Positions 24,211 through 36,869 of a stretch of 64,000 nt of DNA are shown one piece after another. A model generated the notes under the pieces. It saw only the letters and a list, made by a program, of their open reading frames with translations. It was not told the origin of the DNA and did no database searches. The stretch covers positions 2,604,001 to 2,668,000 of the forward strand of contig NC_135244.1 of the NCBI RefSeq assembly GCF_947623445.1, in the 5' to 3' direction. This DNA is from Clavelina lepadiformis. Its lineage: Eukaryota; Chordata; Ascidiacea; Aplousobranchia; Clavelinidae. The translations under genes and the position numbers were made by a program. Position 1 is the first letter of the stretch; each line of letters begins with the position of its first letter.

Positions 24211-26020
24211 CATGCATGTCTATGAATTACCATGACTTATAAATACGATCCAGTCTAAACTAATCTATAAACGCAACGTTTCAAGCAGACATCGTTTCTT
24301 GTGCTAGTTGGCTCTGAAGAAACTTTTTCCCTAAGAACAAGCCATGCTTCAGAGATAACCATTCTACTTCACTATGAATGGCTTGATGTGTTCTCGATTT
24401 AGTTTTCTTTCCAATCCTGTTGGACTTAACTGATGAATCGCAACTGGGAAGATCAATCAACTGCGAGTAGCAAATGTTCCGCAGAGCCCTCGAAATTTTA
24501 TAGTTTTTTAAATTTTTTTTAAATTTCTTAGTTTTAAGTAGTAATTTTAACTGCATTCCAAAAAATTAACAAACACTAGTTCAACTACATTATGTTCTTG
24601 CAAAATTTTCCAGACCATTTCCTAAGTTTTAGATAAAGTTTAATAAATGTTACATTATTTTTCACTTAAATTACTTCACCTTAGGTGTTTACGTTACTCA
24701 CAATAGAATACTTTTTGCGTTGCGTTGATTGCCTCGGTTTCTGGCGATTCTCACTTATAGTTTCGGAAAAATCGTTTTCACTGCACTTAAATAGTTATTT
24801 TCATTTGTAATCACTTTATTTGTGTCGTATTGTTTTACATATTACAGTCATTACCATCATGTTCTGATCATAAAGATATTTCCTCGCGCAAACATATAAA
24901 TTACAGCTAAGGCCGCTATTGCTGTTTACTGGTATGTTTGTCTAATGTCTACCTGAATAAGCTTTGCAAGGTTTATCACGGCCGGTGAAAGTGTGAAAGT
25001 TACAAAACAATCGTAAAGTTTATCGATCATATACAAATTAATCGTAACTGTTCTGTTTTACCTGTGACAAGCGGAAGCAGGGACCGAAATTTCCAGAAGT
25101 AAATAGAAATCATATACACTGAAAATATACGAGACGACTCAAGTTCACATTTGCTTTAACAAACTGTGTAAACTAAATCGTTTCTGAAAGTTTTGGATTT
25201 GAATCTTTTTTAAACGACGTGTAAGTTGCATCACACACTAATGTCAGAATTAACGTTCTCTGTTTTAACAGCAGTTACAGAGACACACTTTTTGACCTGT
25301 AATATCGATTATAACGTTGTCAAATTTAACAGTTAAATGAAACGTTTGAATTTCAACTTCGCATTATTGCGATTTTCCAGGAATGCTTGAGATACAAATA
25401 AACAAGAGAAAAATTAGTTCATCGCTCAGAGAACTATTAGAAGAACATTCCTATGGGATAGATATTAATGTTTAACTACTGTTTCTAATCAACACTGTAC
25501 CAATGATACTTACGTCACAGGACGCTTTGCAATGTTGCTGACACGATATCACCGCTTTGTTAAACAAATATGGACGACAACCAACGAAACTGTGGTTTCA
25601 CCTCCGTCCAAAATGCTACATACCACGTGGATGAGGTTATAAACCCATGATCAAACGTTGCGAGATACAAGGAATGTGTCATTTGGATTGGACGAATACT
25701 TGATACAATAAAATAGGGTTCTTCTGATTTGTAACGGTAACAGTAATAATTTACCAATATGATAAAATACTTTGCAATATGATAATGTTTTACCGTGAGA
25801 GTTTTCCAGATGTGCTGGAATTGTTTTTAAACCGTGGTTAGAATCATCTACAGTCTTAAGCGTCGAACTATGTGTTAGGAAAAATGATTAGGAAGAAGTT
25901 ATATTCAAGGTGGGGCTGTGCACTGGACAAGTCCCGCTTATAGAGTTCCAATTTGTTCGGTAGCTTATATCAACCGAGACCAGCTTGCGAAAAAGTGTTT
26001 TTGATTTTTGTATTTTGACC
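24211..26020. other. 3' flank plus 5' flank trapped between C and D
   Basis: From 24211 the sequence is array 3' flank, entered by a jump from intron 2. From about 25040 it is 5' flank, which is left by a second jump near 26020 into intron 2 of D. So a former intergenic region lies here with no exon 4 before it and no exon 1 after it. If C and D are one gene, all of this is intron. Confidence 0.75.
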
Positions 26021-26443
26021 AAAGGGCCTGTCTAACATCTACCTATGGATGTGATAAATTTCTTTTTTGGGAAAAAAGCTGACCGAGCGTGACGCCATGA
26101 TTAATCGATGTAGAACTGAAATCACTCTAAATGCAGCCCCGGTGCCTGTTTACGAAACCCCATTTCCTGTTGGTAATTTTTATCACAACCTTTATCCTTG
26201 GACTGAGAAAAGTCTTTGCCCGACTTAAACTCGGTGCTGATTCCTCATCACTCGAGCTCCGGTTCCCGAACTTGTTTCAGTTTCGATTGATAGAAGTTTC
26301 GATTGTCACATACATTGATTTCATTTCTGCTTTTATTTTAATTTTGATTTTCATTATGTGATGCCCAATTTTCAACCGAACAACTGAACAGAATATAACA
26401 ATCTTCGTTCATGCGTTGCCCAATGATGTTACATCGGTTGCTC

Positions 26444-26823
26444 CAGAGTTGTAAGTCGGGCTTTTTGGGTCAATGTCGGGTTCGTGCCGGGTTCAGGTCT
26501 CGTTTGGGCTTAAGCTTAAAAAAAAAAATTCGGGCCAGATTCGGGCCCGAATTTATACTCACACTCTGCCACATTTGCGCTGTAATTTCACTTTCTTTTC
26601 ACAAATGTGCATGTGCGCAGAGTGCTAAAACCACTGGCAAGGAGCAAAGCGCAACTTACAAAAGGATAACATCAAAAGATGATTTTAAATCATTCAATAA
26701 ATTTAACTCTCCGGCTTAAATCGGGCTTCAAAAAATTCTTCGAACTCGGACTGAGCTCGGGTTTGTATTTTCAGGTTCGAGCCAAGTTTATGTTAAAATT
26801 TTAAGGCTAGTTTACAACTCCAG
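26444..26823. mobile_element. hAT-like MITE in intron 2, copy D
   Basis: Same element, ends and position as at 11631-12011. Confidence 0.4.
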
Positions 26824-26824
26824 G

Positions 26825-26896
26825 TAGCTCAACAGGGATTCGAGCCCTGGTCGCATTATTTGGTGCCAGACGCTCTAACCGTTCCGCCACTGAGCC
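26825..26896 (-). pseudogene. tRNA-like sequence, antisense in intron 2 of copy D
   Basis: Same 72-nt tRNA-derived sequence as at 308-379. Confidence 0.55.
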
Positions 26897-27667
26897 AACA
26901 AATTTGATCAATTTTGGTCATTTTAGTCGACCTTATCAGCTGCTGTAGTCAAATATCTAAAAGCCTAAACATAACAATTAAAGTTGGAGTTGCAGTTTGT
27001 TTGAAGACGTGCTTATGTTAAGCAAAGTCTTTCAAGTCCAGGATATCCCGCTTTAACGGCTAGTCAACTATAGACAACATTTGCTCTTTTAAACTTTTAA
27101 TAACAATCAATCTCTTAACTCGGGCATGTGTAGAATAAAAACAACGGTATTCTCATCATTGCAAGTATAAACAGCCTTTGCTTTGATATTCAAAACGTTA
27201 CTGGAATAAAGAGCGAATTCCCATCGCAGACGCGCAGTCAACCATTATTAGGAGCGATCAGACAAGAAATTGCGAGCAGCGTAACCTGCCTCGGGAAGTA
27301 GATGTATAGGGGAGGACATAAAACGTGTAAGGTTTGTGTATCTAAAACTTGCTAAAAAGCAATAAAAAGAATCACAGGTGGCTCAAAACATTGATACTCA
27401 AAGTCACATATCCTGAGTGAAAAACCTCTAAGTACATATCTAAAAACAGATCTAAAACAAATCAATAGTGCCGTGCTCAACTAATACTATTGTATGTCGT
27501 ATTATAATAACCGATACTAATACTATAAACTATATAATAGTGCTAAACTAACACTAGACCTATCGGCGTTGGTATTATACAAGAAATTATAAAACGTGAA
27601 ATTTCATGATACTTATACGCTATAGAGCTGCACTTGCAACGTTTTGCAATTACAATATATGTGACAG

Positions 27668-28456
27668 AGTGGAAAATTACACAAACGAAGACGGAAAACA
27701 AGAAAGAAAAATGTTTCAGACCAAAGAGTTAAAATCTCCTCCTCCTTTCAACATGACCATACTGAAGAATTTAGCTTACAACGTCTACACTCGTCGATTC
27801 CTTCGCTGGGTGATTTTTGAAAGCGAAAAGGCGAAAGCGCTCCTGGAATGGTCGCGAGACACGTTGACACCGGATGAGCATTACTGGCTGATGCTGGATG
27901 CTCTGGAAGAAGCTCCGGGAAGAAGTGGACGAATAAGTTGGTCGTCTCCAGCAAAATATGTAAAGTGGAAATCTCTTAAGAATGATTGCTCAGGTTTGTC
28001 AAAAGAATTCTTTTTAAATATTGCAATTAAGTTATAGAAAATTAAGATACATATAATTATAAAGTTTTGGAAAAGAACTATTGGTTTCGTGTTTATACGC
28101 TAATAGCTGATTTATGATAGTAACGAATATTATGATTGATAATATAGTTAGAAATTTTCGTGTCGCGTGTTAATCTATATATATTACAAATTTACTGCTT
28201 ACACTCATCAGTTTTTTACATGTATTCTTATTTAAAAAAAACACTGGACTTATTGGATTTTTATTTGTAACATTCTTCAATAGGTTACTGGCGACACTCC
28301 AGCTGCGTTTATGGTGCAGGAGACGTAAACCAACTTATCCGTAGGAGGTCGCTATTTGCCAACAAGTTTGATGTGAAACATGACTCGCTTCCGATCACGT
28401 GTTTGCGGGAACATTTGGAAAAGAAGAAACGAAAAGAAAGACTCGAGATCCAATGA
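27668..28456 (+). CDS. GCNT1-like beta-1,6-GlcNAc transferase, copy D (exons 3-4)
   Basis: Exon 3 is 27668-27993 and exon 4 is 28284-28456 (stop TGA), with a 290-bp intron. They encode the C-terminal half of the enzyme: the TPDEHYW motif with the likely catalytic Glu, DCSG, SCVYGAGD, LFANKFD and the TCLREHL block. No lesion is visible. Exons 1-2 are absent from this unit, since 5' flank joins intron 2 directly near 26020. The exon 3 start phase fits the end of copy C exon 2, so D probably supplies the 3' half of a C/D gene. The stretch from exon 3 through the 3' flank is almost identical to copy F, which marks a recent duplication. Confidence 0.75.
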
Positions 28457-31400
28457 TCATCGAAGTAACATCAGGATGAAATAACACACACTTTCATTCC
28501 CTTGCCACAAATGCAGAGGCCTCAAACGGCTTTTATGCAATTCTAAAACTTGCCCATATTTGGACATTTATTGCGCCTTAAAACGATTATTTTCGTCAGA
28601 ACAAGGTGATATAAATATTATTGTTATCATTTTTTGCCACTTTCTAAAATTATAATAAAATCGGTTGTTCTGCTGCATATATTTTAACAAGGCTTCGATG
28701 TATCCAGTCGTAAATAATATCGTTGATTTGCATTGTGCAAGTTATTTACTATAATTCTGTTATTTCTATACGTTCTAAAGTCAGTGCTAAATACACACTG
28801 TATCATGTTTTGTTCCTTATTGCAATAAAGGAAAATTAAGATTCATATGTATTTTAAAAGTCGGTCTTTGTTGCATTAAATGCGATTAAGGTAAGCTCAT
28901 ATTTTATTCTGTTAACTACAGCACAGTGCCATGTTTCGGTAAGCGCATATCCTCCATAAAGTATACACTAATTAGAAATGGACTTATCACACATACACAG
29001 TCAATTTATACAGGTTAGATAAAGATTTGTAAAGAAGTATTTGAAGTAAATAAGATTTCTAGAATCCACATGCTTGACGTTTTTAACCATTTATCGAAAT
29101 AGTTTTCTGCATGTCTATGAATTACCATGACTTATAAATACGATCCAGTCTAAACTAATCTATAAACGCACCGTTTCAAGCAGACATCGTTTCTTGTTCT
29201 GGTTGGCTCTGAAGAAATTTTTTCCCTAAGAACAAGCCATGCTTCAGAGATATCCATTCTACTTCACTATGAATGGCTTGATATGTTCTCGATTTATTTT
29301 TCTTTCCAATCCTGTTGGACTTAACTGATGAATCGCAGCTGGGAAAATCAATCAACTGCGAGTAGCAAATGTTCCGCAGAGCCATCGAAATCTTATAGTT
29401 TATTAATTTTTTTGAAATTTCTTAGTTTTAAGTAGTAATTTCAACTGCAATCTAAAAAATTAACAAACACTAGTTCAACTACATTATGTCCTTGCAAAAT
29501 TTTCCAGACCATTGCCTAAGTTTTAGATAAAGTTTATTAAATGTTACATTATTTTTCAATTAAATTTCTCCCCCTTATGTGTTTACGTTACTCACAGTAG
29601 ACTACTTTTTGTGTTGCGTTGCGTTGATTGCCTCAGTTTCTGGTGATTCTTACCTTTAGTTTCGTAAAAAACGTTTTCACTGCACCTAAATAGTTATTTT
29701 CATTTGTAATCACTTTATTTGTGTCGTATTGTTTTACATATTACAGTCATTAACATCATGTTCTGGTCATAAAGATATTTCCTTGCGCAAACATATAAAT
29801 TACAGCTAGTTACATTACTACTACTAAATTATATTACTGCGCAAACATATAAATTACTATTGCTGTTTACTGGTATGTTTGTCTAATGTCTACCTGAATA
29901 AGCTTTGCAAGGTTTATCACGGCCGGTGAAAGTGTGAAAGTTATAAAACAATCGTAAAGTTTATCATATACAAATTAATCGTAACTGATCTGTTTTACCT
30001 GTGACAAGCGGAAACAGGGACCGACATTTCCAGAAGTAAATAGAAATTATATACACTGAAAATATACGAGACGACTCAAGTTCACATTTGCTTTAACAAA
30101 CTGTGTAAACTAAATCGATTCTGAAAGTTTTGGATTTGAATCTTTTTTAAACGACGTGTAAGTTGCACCACACACTAATGTCAGAATCAACATTCTCTGT
30201 TTTAACAGCAGTTACATAACGGTAGTTATATATATATAATCAGTCAGTTTAACGGTAGTTATATATATAGTCACACTTTTTGACCTGTAACATCAATTAC
30301 AAGGTTGTCAAATTTAACAGCTAAATGAATCGTTTGAATTTCAATTTCGCATTATTGCGATTTTCCAGGAATGCTTGAGATACAAATAAAAAAGAGAAAA
30401 ATTAGTTCATCGCTCAGAGAACTATTAGAAGAACATACATATGGGATAGATATTAATGTTTAACTACTGTTTCTAATCAACACTGTACCAATGATGCGTA
30501 CATCACAGGACGCTTTGCGATGTTGCTGACACGATATCATTGCTTCGTAAAACAAATATGGACGACAACCGACGAAACTCTGGTTTCACCTCCGTCCAAA
30601 ATGCTACAGACCACGTGGATGAGATTATAAACCTATGATCAAACGTTGCGAGATACAAGGAATGTGTCATTCAGACTGGACAGATGCTTGATGAATAAAA
30701 TAGGGTTCGTCCTATTTGTAACGGTTACAGTGATAATTTACCAATACGATAAAATACTTTGCAATAAGATAATGTTTTACCGTGAGAGTTTTCCAGATGT
30801 GCTGGAATTTTTTTTAAAATGTGGTTAGAACTATCTACAGCCTTAAGCGTCGAACTATGTGTTAGGAAAATGATTAGGAAGAAGTTATATACAAGGTGGG
30901 GCTGTGCACTGGACAAGTCCCGCTTATGGAGTTCCAATTTGTTTGGTAGCTTATATCAACCGAGACCAGCTTGCGACAAAGTGATTTTGATTTTTGTATT
31001 TTGACCTAAAAAACAGACCACTGCTTATATTTGTTTGATAAGGAAAACGCAATTGTGTTTCTATGCAAGCAACATCTTCAAACGTAACAGGTACACTTGG
31101 TATAACGTTTAACAAGTGGTTAGCCAATAGCTGTGAATAAATTAATTTTAAGTGTTCTCTACAACATTACCAATTAAGTTATAAAGATGCTAAAAACTAT
31201 GAAATTCTTCTATACTTAAAGTGTCACGTTTTAAGCAACTTGATATCTCATGCTCTGCAACCACACAAAGTGTTTTATGATAAGACAACACGGGACAAAT
31301 TTTTGAATTGAATTTGTAGAGAAACTGAAATGCATGGACATCATTTTTGGGTGATTAATAGGTGGCAACAAGTAAAATATCAGAATTTAAAGTCTACTAG

Positions 31401-31673
31401 CAATGACAGGGAAACGTTAAAAAAGCCTGTATTTTAGTAGGCTACAACCTGATACGTTTGCTTTTAAGTTTTTCATAGCTTGGTTTAAGTTAAATTTTAA
31501 AGCTATCGAAGTTGCGGTTTTAAGGATATTATTCGAGTAAAGCAAACTTGAGTGAACAATTAAGCAAAGATATATCTTTGAAAAATCACACCAGTAGAAA
31601 TTTACAATAAATCTGAATAAATATATTTTGAATGAATCCCGATATTCAGGTTAACGTATGTTTTTATTTTGAC
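28457..31673. repeat. copy D 3' flank and copy E 5' flank
   Basis: Array-type flanks. A small local change near 30218-30275 adds two copies of an AACGGTAGTTATATATATA word. The reading frames that recur here (minus 29176-29385, plus 30819-31004) are broken in sister units. No gene is seen. The flank ends in the acceptor before 31674. Confidence 0.5.
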
Positions 31674-31773
31674 AGCAGTTAGATGTAAAATATATTCCTG
31701 CTGTATACTACGGTCGTTATCAGAAAATGGTTGTCATCAATTAGTTGTATCTTTTGAAGGCAGCTTTGTCATC

Positions 31774-33586
31774 ATGAAAAAGTTCATGCTGACCGTGTTA
31801 CTTGGGTTATCATTCTGGGTGTGGTTTGTGTGCTTTTTCTTTGGCAGTAAGTATTACTTGGAAACATTTTATCAAGCAAAAACCAATATAGCAGAAGGTG
31901 CTTATTCCACGATATCACATGGTTTTAAAGACAAGGTGGTTTGTTTGTCTATTTAGAAAAATTCGCACAATCTAAACGTGACGTTTCCAAAAATATATGA
32001 CATTACCTCTGATGATGACGTCAAGACTTTGACTTCGAAAGGATGTAATCACGTGATTGATAAGTATGACTTTGAAATGGATTTCAAGCACATAACCAAA
32101 GAAGAACGAGACTTCCCAATCGCTTACTCCATACTCGCCCATCAAAATGCTCATCAACTTATGCTGCTCCTGAGCGCTATTTATGCTCCTCATAATGTCT
32201 ATTGCATCCACATCGATCTCAAGTCAACATCCATGTTCGAAGCAGTCAAGGAAACTGCTTCGTGTTTTTCAAACGTTTTCCTCGCAACCAAACGAGAGGA
32301 CGTCGTTTATGCCGGTTTCAGCCGGTTACAAGCGGATATAAATTGCATGGAAGATTTGGTCAATGTTCCTGTTGGCCTCAACAATTGGACATATTTGATT
32401 AATTTATGCGGACAGGTATTACTTATTTGTCGTCATTTCTAAAGTATCTTACAACTGAAATTAACTTTTCGTGACATTTTCTTCGTTTTCAAACAGGATT
32501 ATCCTCTCCAAACCAACCTGGAAATTGTGAAAAAACTGAAGACGTACAATGGTCGTAACGTGATCGCTGGAACTGACAAACTTCAACCGGGAATAGTGCA
32601 AAGAACAAAATGGGTTCATAGGTATAAGCTTCAGTGCCTTCAACACTCGCCAAGTCATTTTATAACAAAGTTCATTGCGAGCTGCAGTCGTGAAAAATTA
32701 TTTAATTACCTTGAAGCCATAATTACAGATCTATAGAAATGTAAAGTCAAGGTACTCTAAACTCTAAAGCTTTTCAATAAGAATCCTTATTTGCAAAGGA
32801 TGGAAAACTACACCACGGAAGACGGAAAACAGGAAAGACGAATGATTCAGACCAAAGAGTTAAAATCTCCTCCTCCTTTCAACATGACCATACTGAAGAA
32901 TTTAGCTTACAACGTCTACACTCGTCGATTCCTTCGCTGGGTGATTTTTGAAAGCGAAAAAGCGAAAGCGCTCCTGGAATGGTCGCGAGACACGTTGACA
33001 CCGGACGAGCATTACTGGCTGATGCTGGATGCTCTGGAAGAAGCTCCAGGAAGAAGAGGACAAATAAGTTTGTCGCATCCGGCGAGATACATAAAGTGGA
33101 AATCTCCTGAAAACTTTTGTTCAGGTTTGTCAAAAGTAATTTGCTAACTACGGTGAATAAACCTGGAATTGAAAAATGAAAAAGTTTTTAAGGATCTTCG
33201 ACAAGAATTAATCTTGGGCTAAATAGGTTTTAAGCGATTTCATGTTGATTTATGACAATTACCAAAATCGATGACTAATTACACAAGCAGACTAATTACA
33301 CAAAACATGATATCTGAGTTTTCCTACTTGAATTAAGATTCCTGCGAAAGGTCTTGTAATTATCCACCTTTCGGCGTGTCACGTTCACCTTATGATCTCA
33401 TATACAGGTTACTGGCGACACTTTAGCTGCGTCTTTGGCGCTGGAGACGTGAACCAGCTTATCCAAAAGCAGGCGATATTTGCCAACAAATTTGATGTGG
33501 AACATGATCGGCTGCCACTTACTTGCTTACGACGTCACTTGAATGGGAAGAAGATAAATGAAAGACTCGAGATTCAAGGGCTATAA
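31774..33586 (+). pseudogene. GCNT1-like beta-1,6-GlcNAc transferase, copy E, nonsense in exon 1
   Basis: Exons are 31774-32415, 32497-32621, 32799-33124 and 33408-33586 (stop TAA), with short introns of 81, 177 and 283 bp and no MITE or tRNA-like sequence in intron 2. Exon 1 is array-like, lacks six codons in the stem, and has TAG at codon 61 (31954-31956) where other copies have Leu. Exon 2 (DYPLQTNLEIVKKLK) and exon 4 are diverged and closer in style to copy G. Exon 3 is nearly identical to the array copies up to its 3' end. The family motifs after the stop are intact, so the stop may be recent. The copy looks like a mosaic of an array-type 5' part and an older gene body. Confidence 0.7.
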
Positions 33587-36500
33587 CACTGTATTATTAT
33601 TTAATCTGCTTGCGTAAAACATTGCATTATTACGAGACAATATTACAGCAACGTAAAACAAGAGAAATGTAGATCGTTTTATAAATTTGTAAAATTCACA
33701 AATTGCCTATTGTGAAGCTTTCTGTATTTGTGCCCTTTCATAGCAAAGTCCAAAGGTCTAAACTCTAAATACTCTAAAAGCCTAAAAGATACCATTTCTA
33801 CAAAGTGACAACTGGGCGACACCTAGCGGCAGAAAATGCAGCGTTGACATTTTTGTATGCATCAGCTGCGGTAGGTCAATAACTTTTGTCGGTTTCTCCT
33901 TGGTTAAGTCACAGATATAGTGCTGTCGTGTGATGCGCGAAGACATTTCCTCCTACATTTATCATAACTTACAGACCAGTGAGAGTGCAACAACTTAAAT
34001 AGAATATCCCAACTAGGTTAACAAAATGGAATTGAATGACGTCTGCAATGGGTATGAATTAATTCCAAAATTTTGCTGTCTGCATAATTATGATATTTCA
34101 AGTGAGTTCACGCGAGCAGCATAAGTTCTTCTAATTCCGCTTTGTGGGCGTTCATTTTTTGGATACACATGTTACAAATGAACTTATCGCAGATATGTAG
34201 TCAATTTATACAAGTTAGATAAACCTTTGTAAAGAAATATTTGGAATAAAGAAGTTTTCTGCAATCTTAGACCCTTGGCTTTTTTCATCAATTTAAAATA
34301 GTTTTCTGCATGTCTGTGAATTACAATGTCAATAACTAATGTATACGATCCAGTCTCACCTAATCTATAAACGCACCGTTTCAAGCAGACATCGTTTCTT
34401 GTGCTAGTTGGCTCTGAAGAAATTTTTTCCCTAAGAACAAGCCATGCTTCAGATATATCCATTCTACTTCACTATGAATGGCTTGACATGTTCTCGATTT
34501 ATTTTTCTTTCCAATCCTGTTGGACTTAACTGATCAATCGCAGCTGGGAAGATCAACCAACTGCGAGTAGCAAATGTTCCGCAGAGCCATCGAAATCTTA
34601 TAGTTTTTTTAATTTTTTAGTTTTAAGTAGTAATTGTAACTGCAATCTAAAAAATTAACAAACACTACTTCAACTACATTATGTTCTTGCAAAATTTTCC
34701 AGACCATTGCCTAACTTTTAGATAAAGTTTAATAAATGTTACATTATTTTTCACTTAAATTACATCACCTTATGTGTATACGTTACTCACAATAGGATAC
34801 TTTTTGCGTTGGTTTGATTGCCTCGGTTTCTGGCGATTCTCACCTTTAGTTTCGGAAAGAACGTTTTCACTGCACTTAAATAGTTATTTTCATTTGTAAT
34901 CACTTTATTTGTGTCGTATTGTTTTACATATTACAGACATTACCATCATGTTCTGATCATAAAGATATTTCCTTGCGCAGACATATAAATTACAGCTGAG
35001 GCCGCTATTGCTGTTTACTGGCATGTTTGTCTAATGTCTACCTGAATAAGCTTTGCAAGGTTTATCACGGCCGGTGAAAGTGTGAAAGTTACAAAACAAT
35101 CGTAAAGTTTATCATATACAAATTAATCGTAACTGTTCTGTTTTACCTGTGACAAACGGAAGCAGGGACCGAAATTTCCAGAAGTAAATAGAAATCATAT
35201 ACACTGAAAATATACGAGACGACTCAAGTTCACATTTGCTTTAACAAACTGTGTAAACTAAATCGTTTCTGAAATTTTTGGATTTGAATCTTTTTTTAAC
35301 GACGTGTAAGTTGCATCACACACTAATGTCAGAATTAACATTCTCTGTTTTAACAGCAGTTACACAGACACACTTTTTGACCTGTAACATTGATTATAAC
35401 GTTGTCAAACTTAACAGTTAAATGAATCGTTTGAATTTCAATTTAGTATTATTGCGATTTTCCAGGAATGCTTGAGATACAAATAAAGAAGAGAAAAATT
35501 AGTTCATCGCTCAGAGAACTATTAGAAGAACATACGTATGGGATAGATATTAATGTTTAACTACTGTTTCTAATCAACACTGTACCAATGATACTTACGT
35601 CACAGGACGCTTTAAGATGTTACTGACACGATATCACCGCTTTGTAAAACAAATATGGACAACAACCGACAAAACTCTGGTTTCACCTCCGTCCAAAATG
35701 CTACAGACCACGTGGATGAGATTATAAACTCATGATCAAACGTTGCGAGATACAAGGAATGTGTCATTTGAATTGGACGAATGCTTGGTGAATAAAATAG
35801 GGTTCGTCCTATTTGTAACGGTAACAGTAATAATTTACTAGCATGATAAAATACTTTGCAATAAGATAATGTTTTACCGTGAGAGTGTTCCAGATGAGCT
35901 GGAATTGTTTTTAAAATGTGGTTAGAACTATCTACAGCCTTAAGCGTCGAACTATGTGTAAGGAAAATGATTAGGAAGAAGTTATATACAAGGTGGGGCT
36001 GTGCACTGGACAAGTCCCGCTTATGGAGTTCCATTTTGTTCGGTAGCTTATATCAACCGAGACCAGCTTGCGACAAAGTGTTTTTGATTTTTATATTTTT
36101 ACCTAAAACACCAACCACTGCTTATATTTGGTTGATAAACAAAAACTCAATTGTGCTTCTATGCAAGCAACATCTTCAAACTTAACAGGTACTTGGTATA
36201 ACGTATAGCAAGTGGTTAAACAATAGCTGTGAATGAATTAATTTTAAGCGTTCTCTACAACATTACCAGTTAAGTTATAAAGATGCTAAAAACTATGAAA
36301 TTCCTCTATACTTAAAGTGTCACGTTTTAAACAACTTGATATCTCACGCTCTGCAACTATACAGCGTGTCTTATGATAAGGCAAAACGGGACAAATTTTT
36401 GAACTCAATTTATAGAGAAACTGAAATGCATGGACATCGATTTTGGGTGATTAATAGGTGGTAACAAGTAAAATATCAGAATTTAACGTCTACTAGCAAT

Positions 36501-36771
36501 GACAGCGAAATGTTAAAAAAGCCCGTATTTTAGTAGGCTACAACCTAAAACGTTTGCTTTTAAGTTTTCCATAGCTTGCTTTAAGTTAAATTTTAAAGCT
36601 ATCGACGTTGCGGTTTTAAGGATATTATTCGAGTAAAGCGAACTTGAGTGAACAATTAAGCTAATTTATAACTTTGAAAAATCACAGAAGTAGGAATTTA
36701 CAAAAAATCTGAATAAATATATTCTGAATCAATCCCGATATTCAGGTTAACGTATGTTTTTATTTTGACAG
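33587..36771. other. copy E downstream sequence, then array flanks of copy F
   Basis: Bases 33587-34180 appear only here in the window and follow the diverged end of copy E. From about 34185 the array 3' flank resumes, and from about 35100 the 5' flank of copy F. I see no gene. The flank ends in the acceptor before 36772. Confidence 0.5.
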
Positions 36772-36869
36772 CAATTAGATGTAAAATATATTCTTGCTGT
36801 ATACTACGGTCGTTATCAAAAAATGCTTGTTATCAATTAGTTGCATCTTTCGAAAGCAGCTTTGTCATC

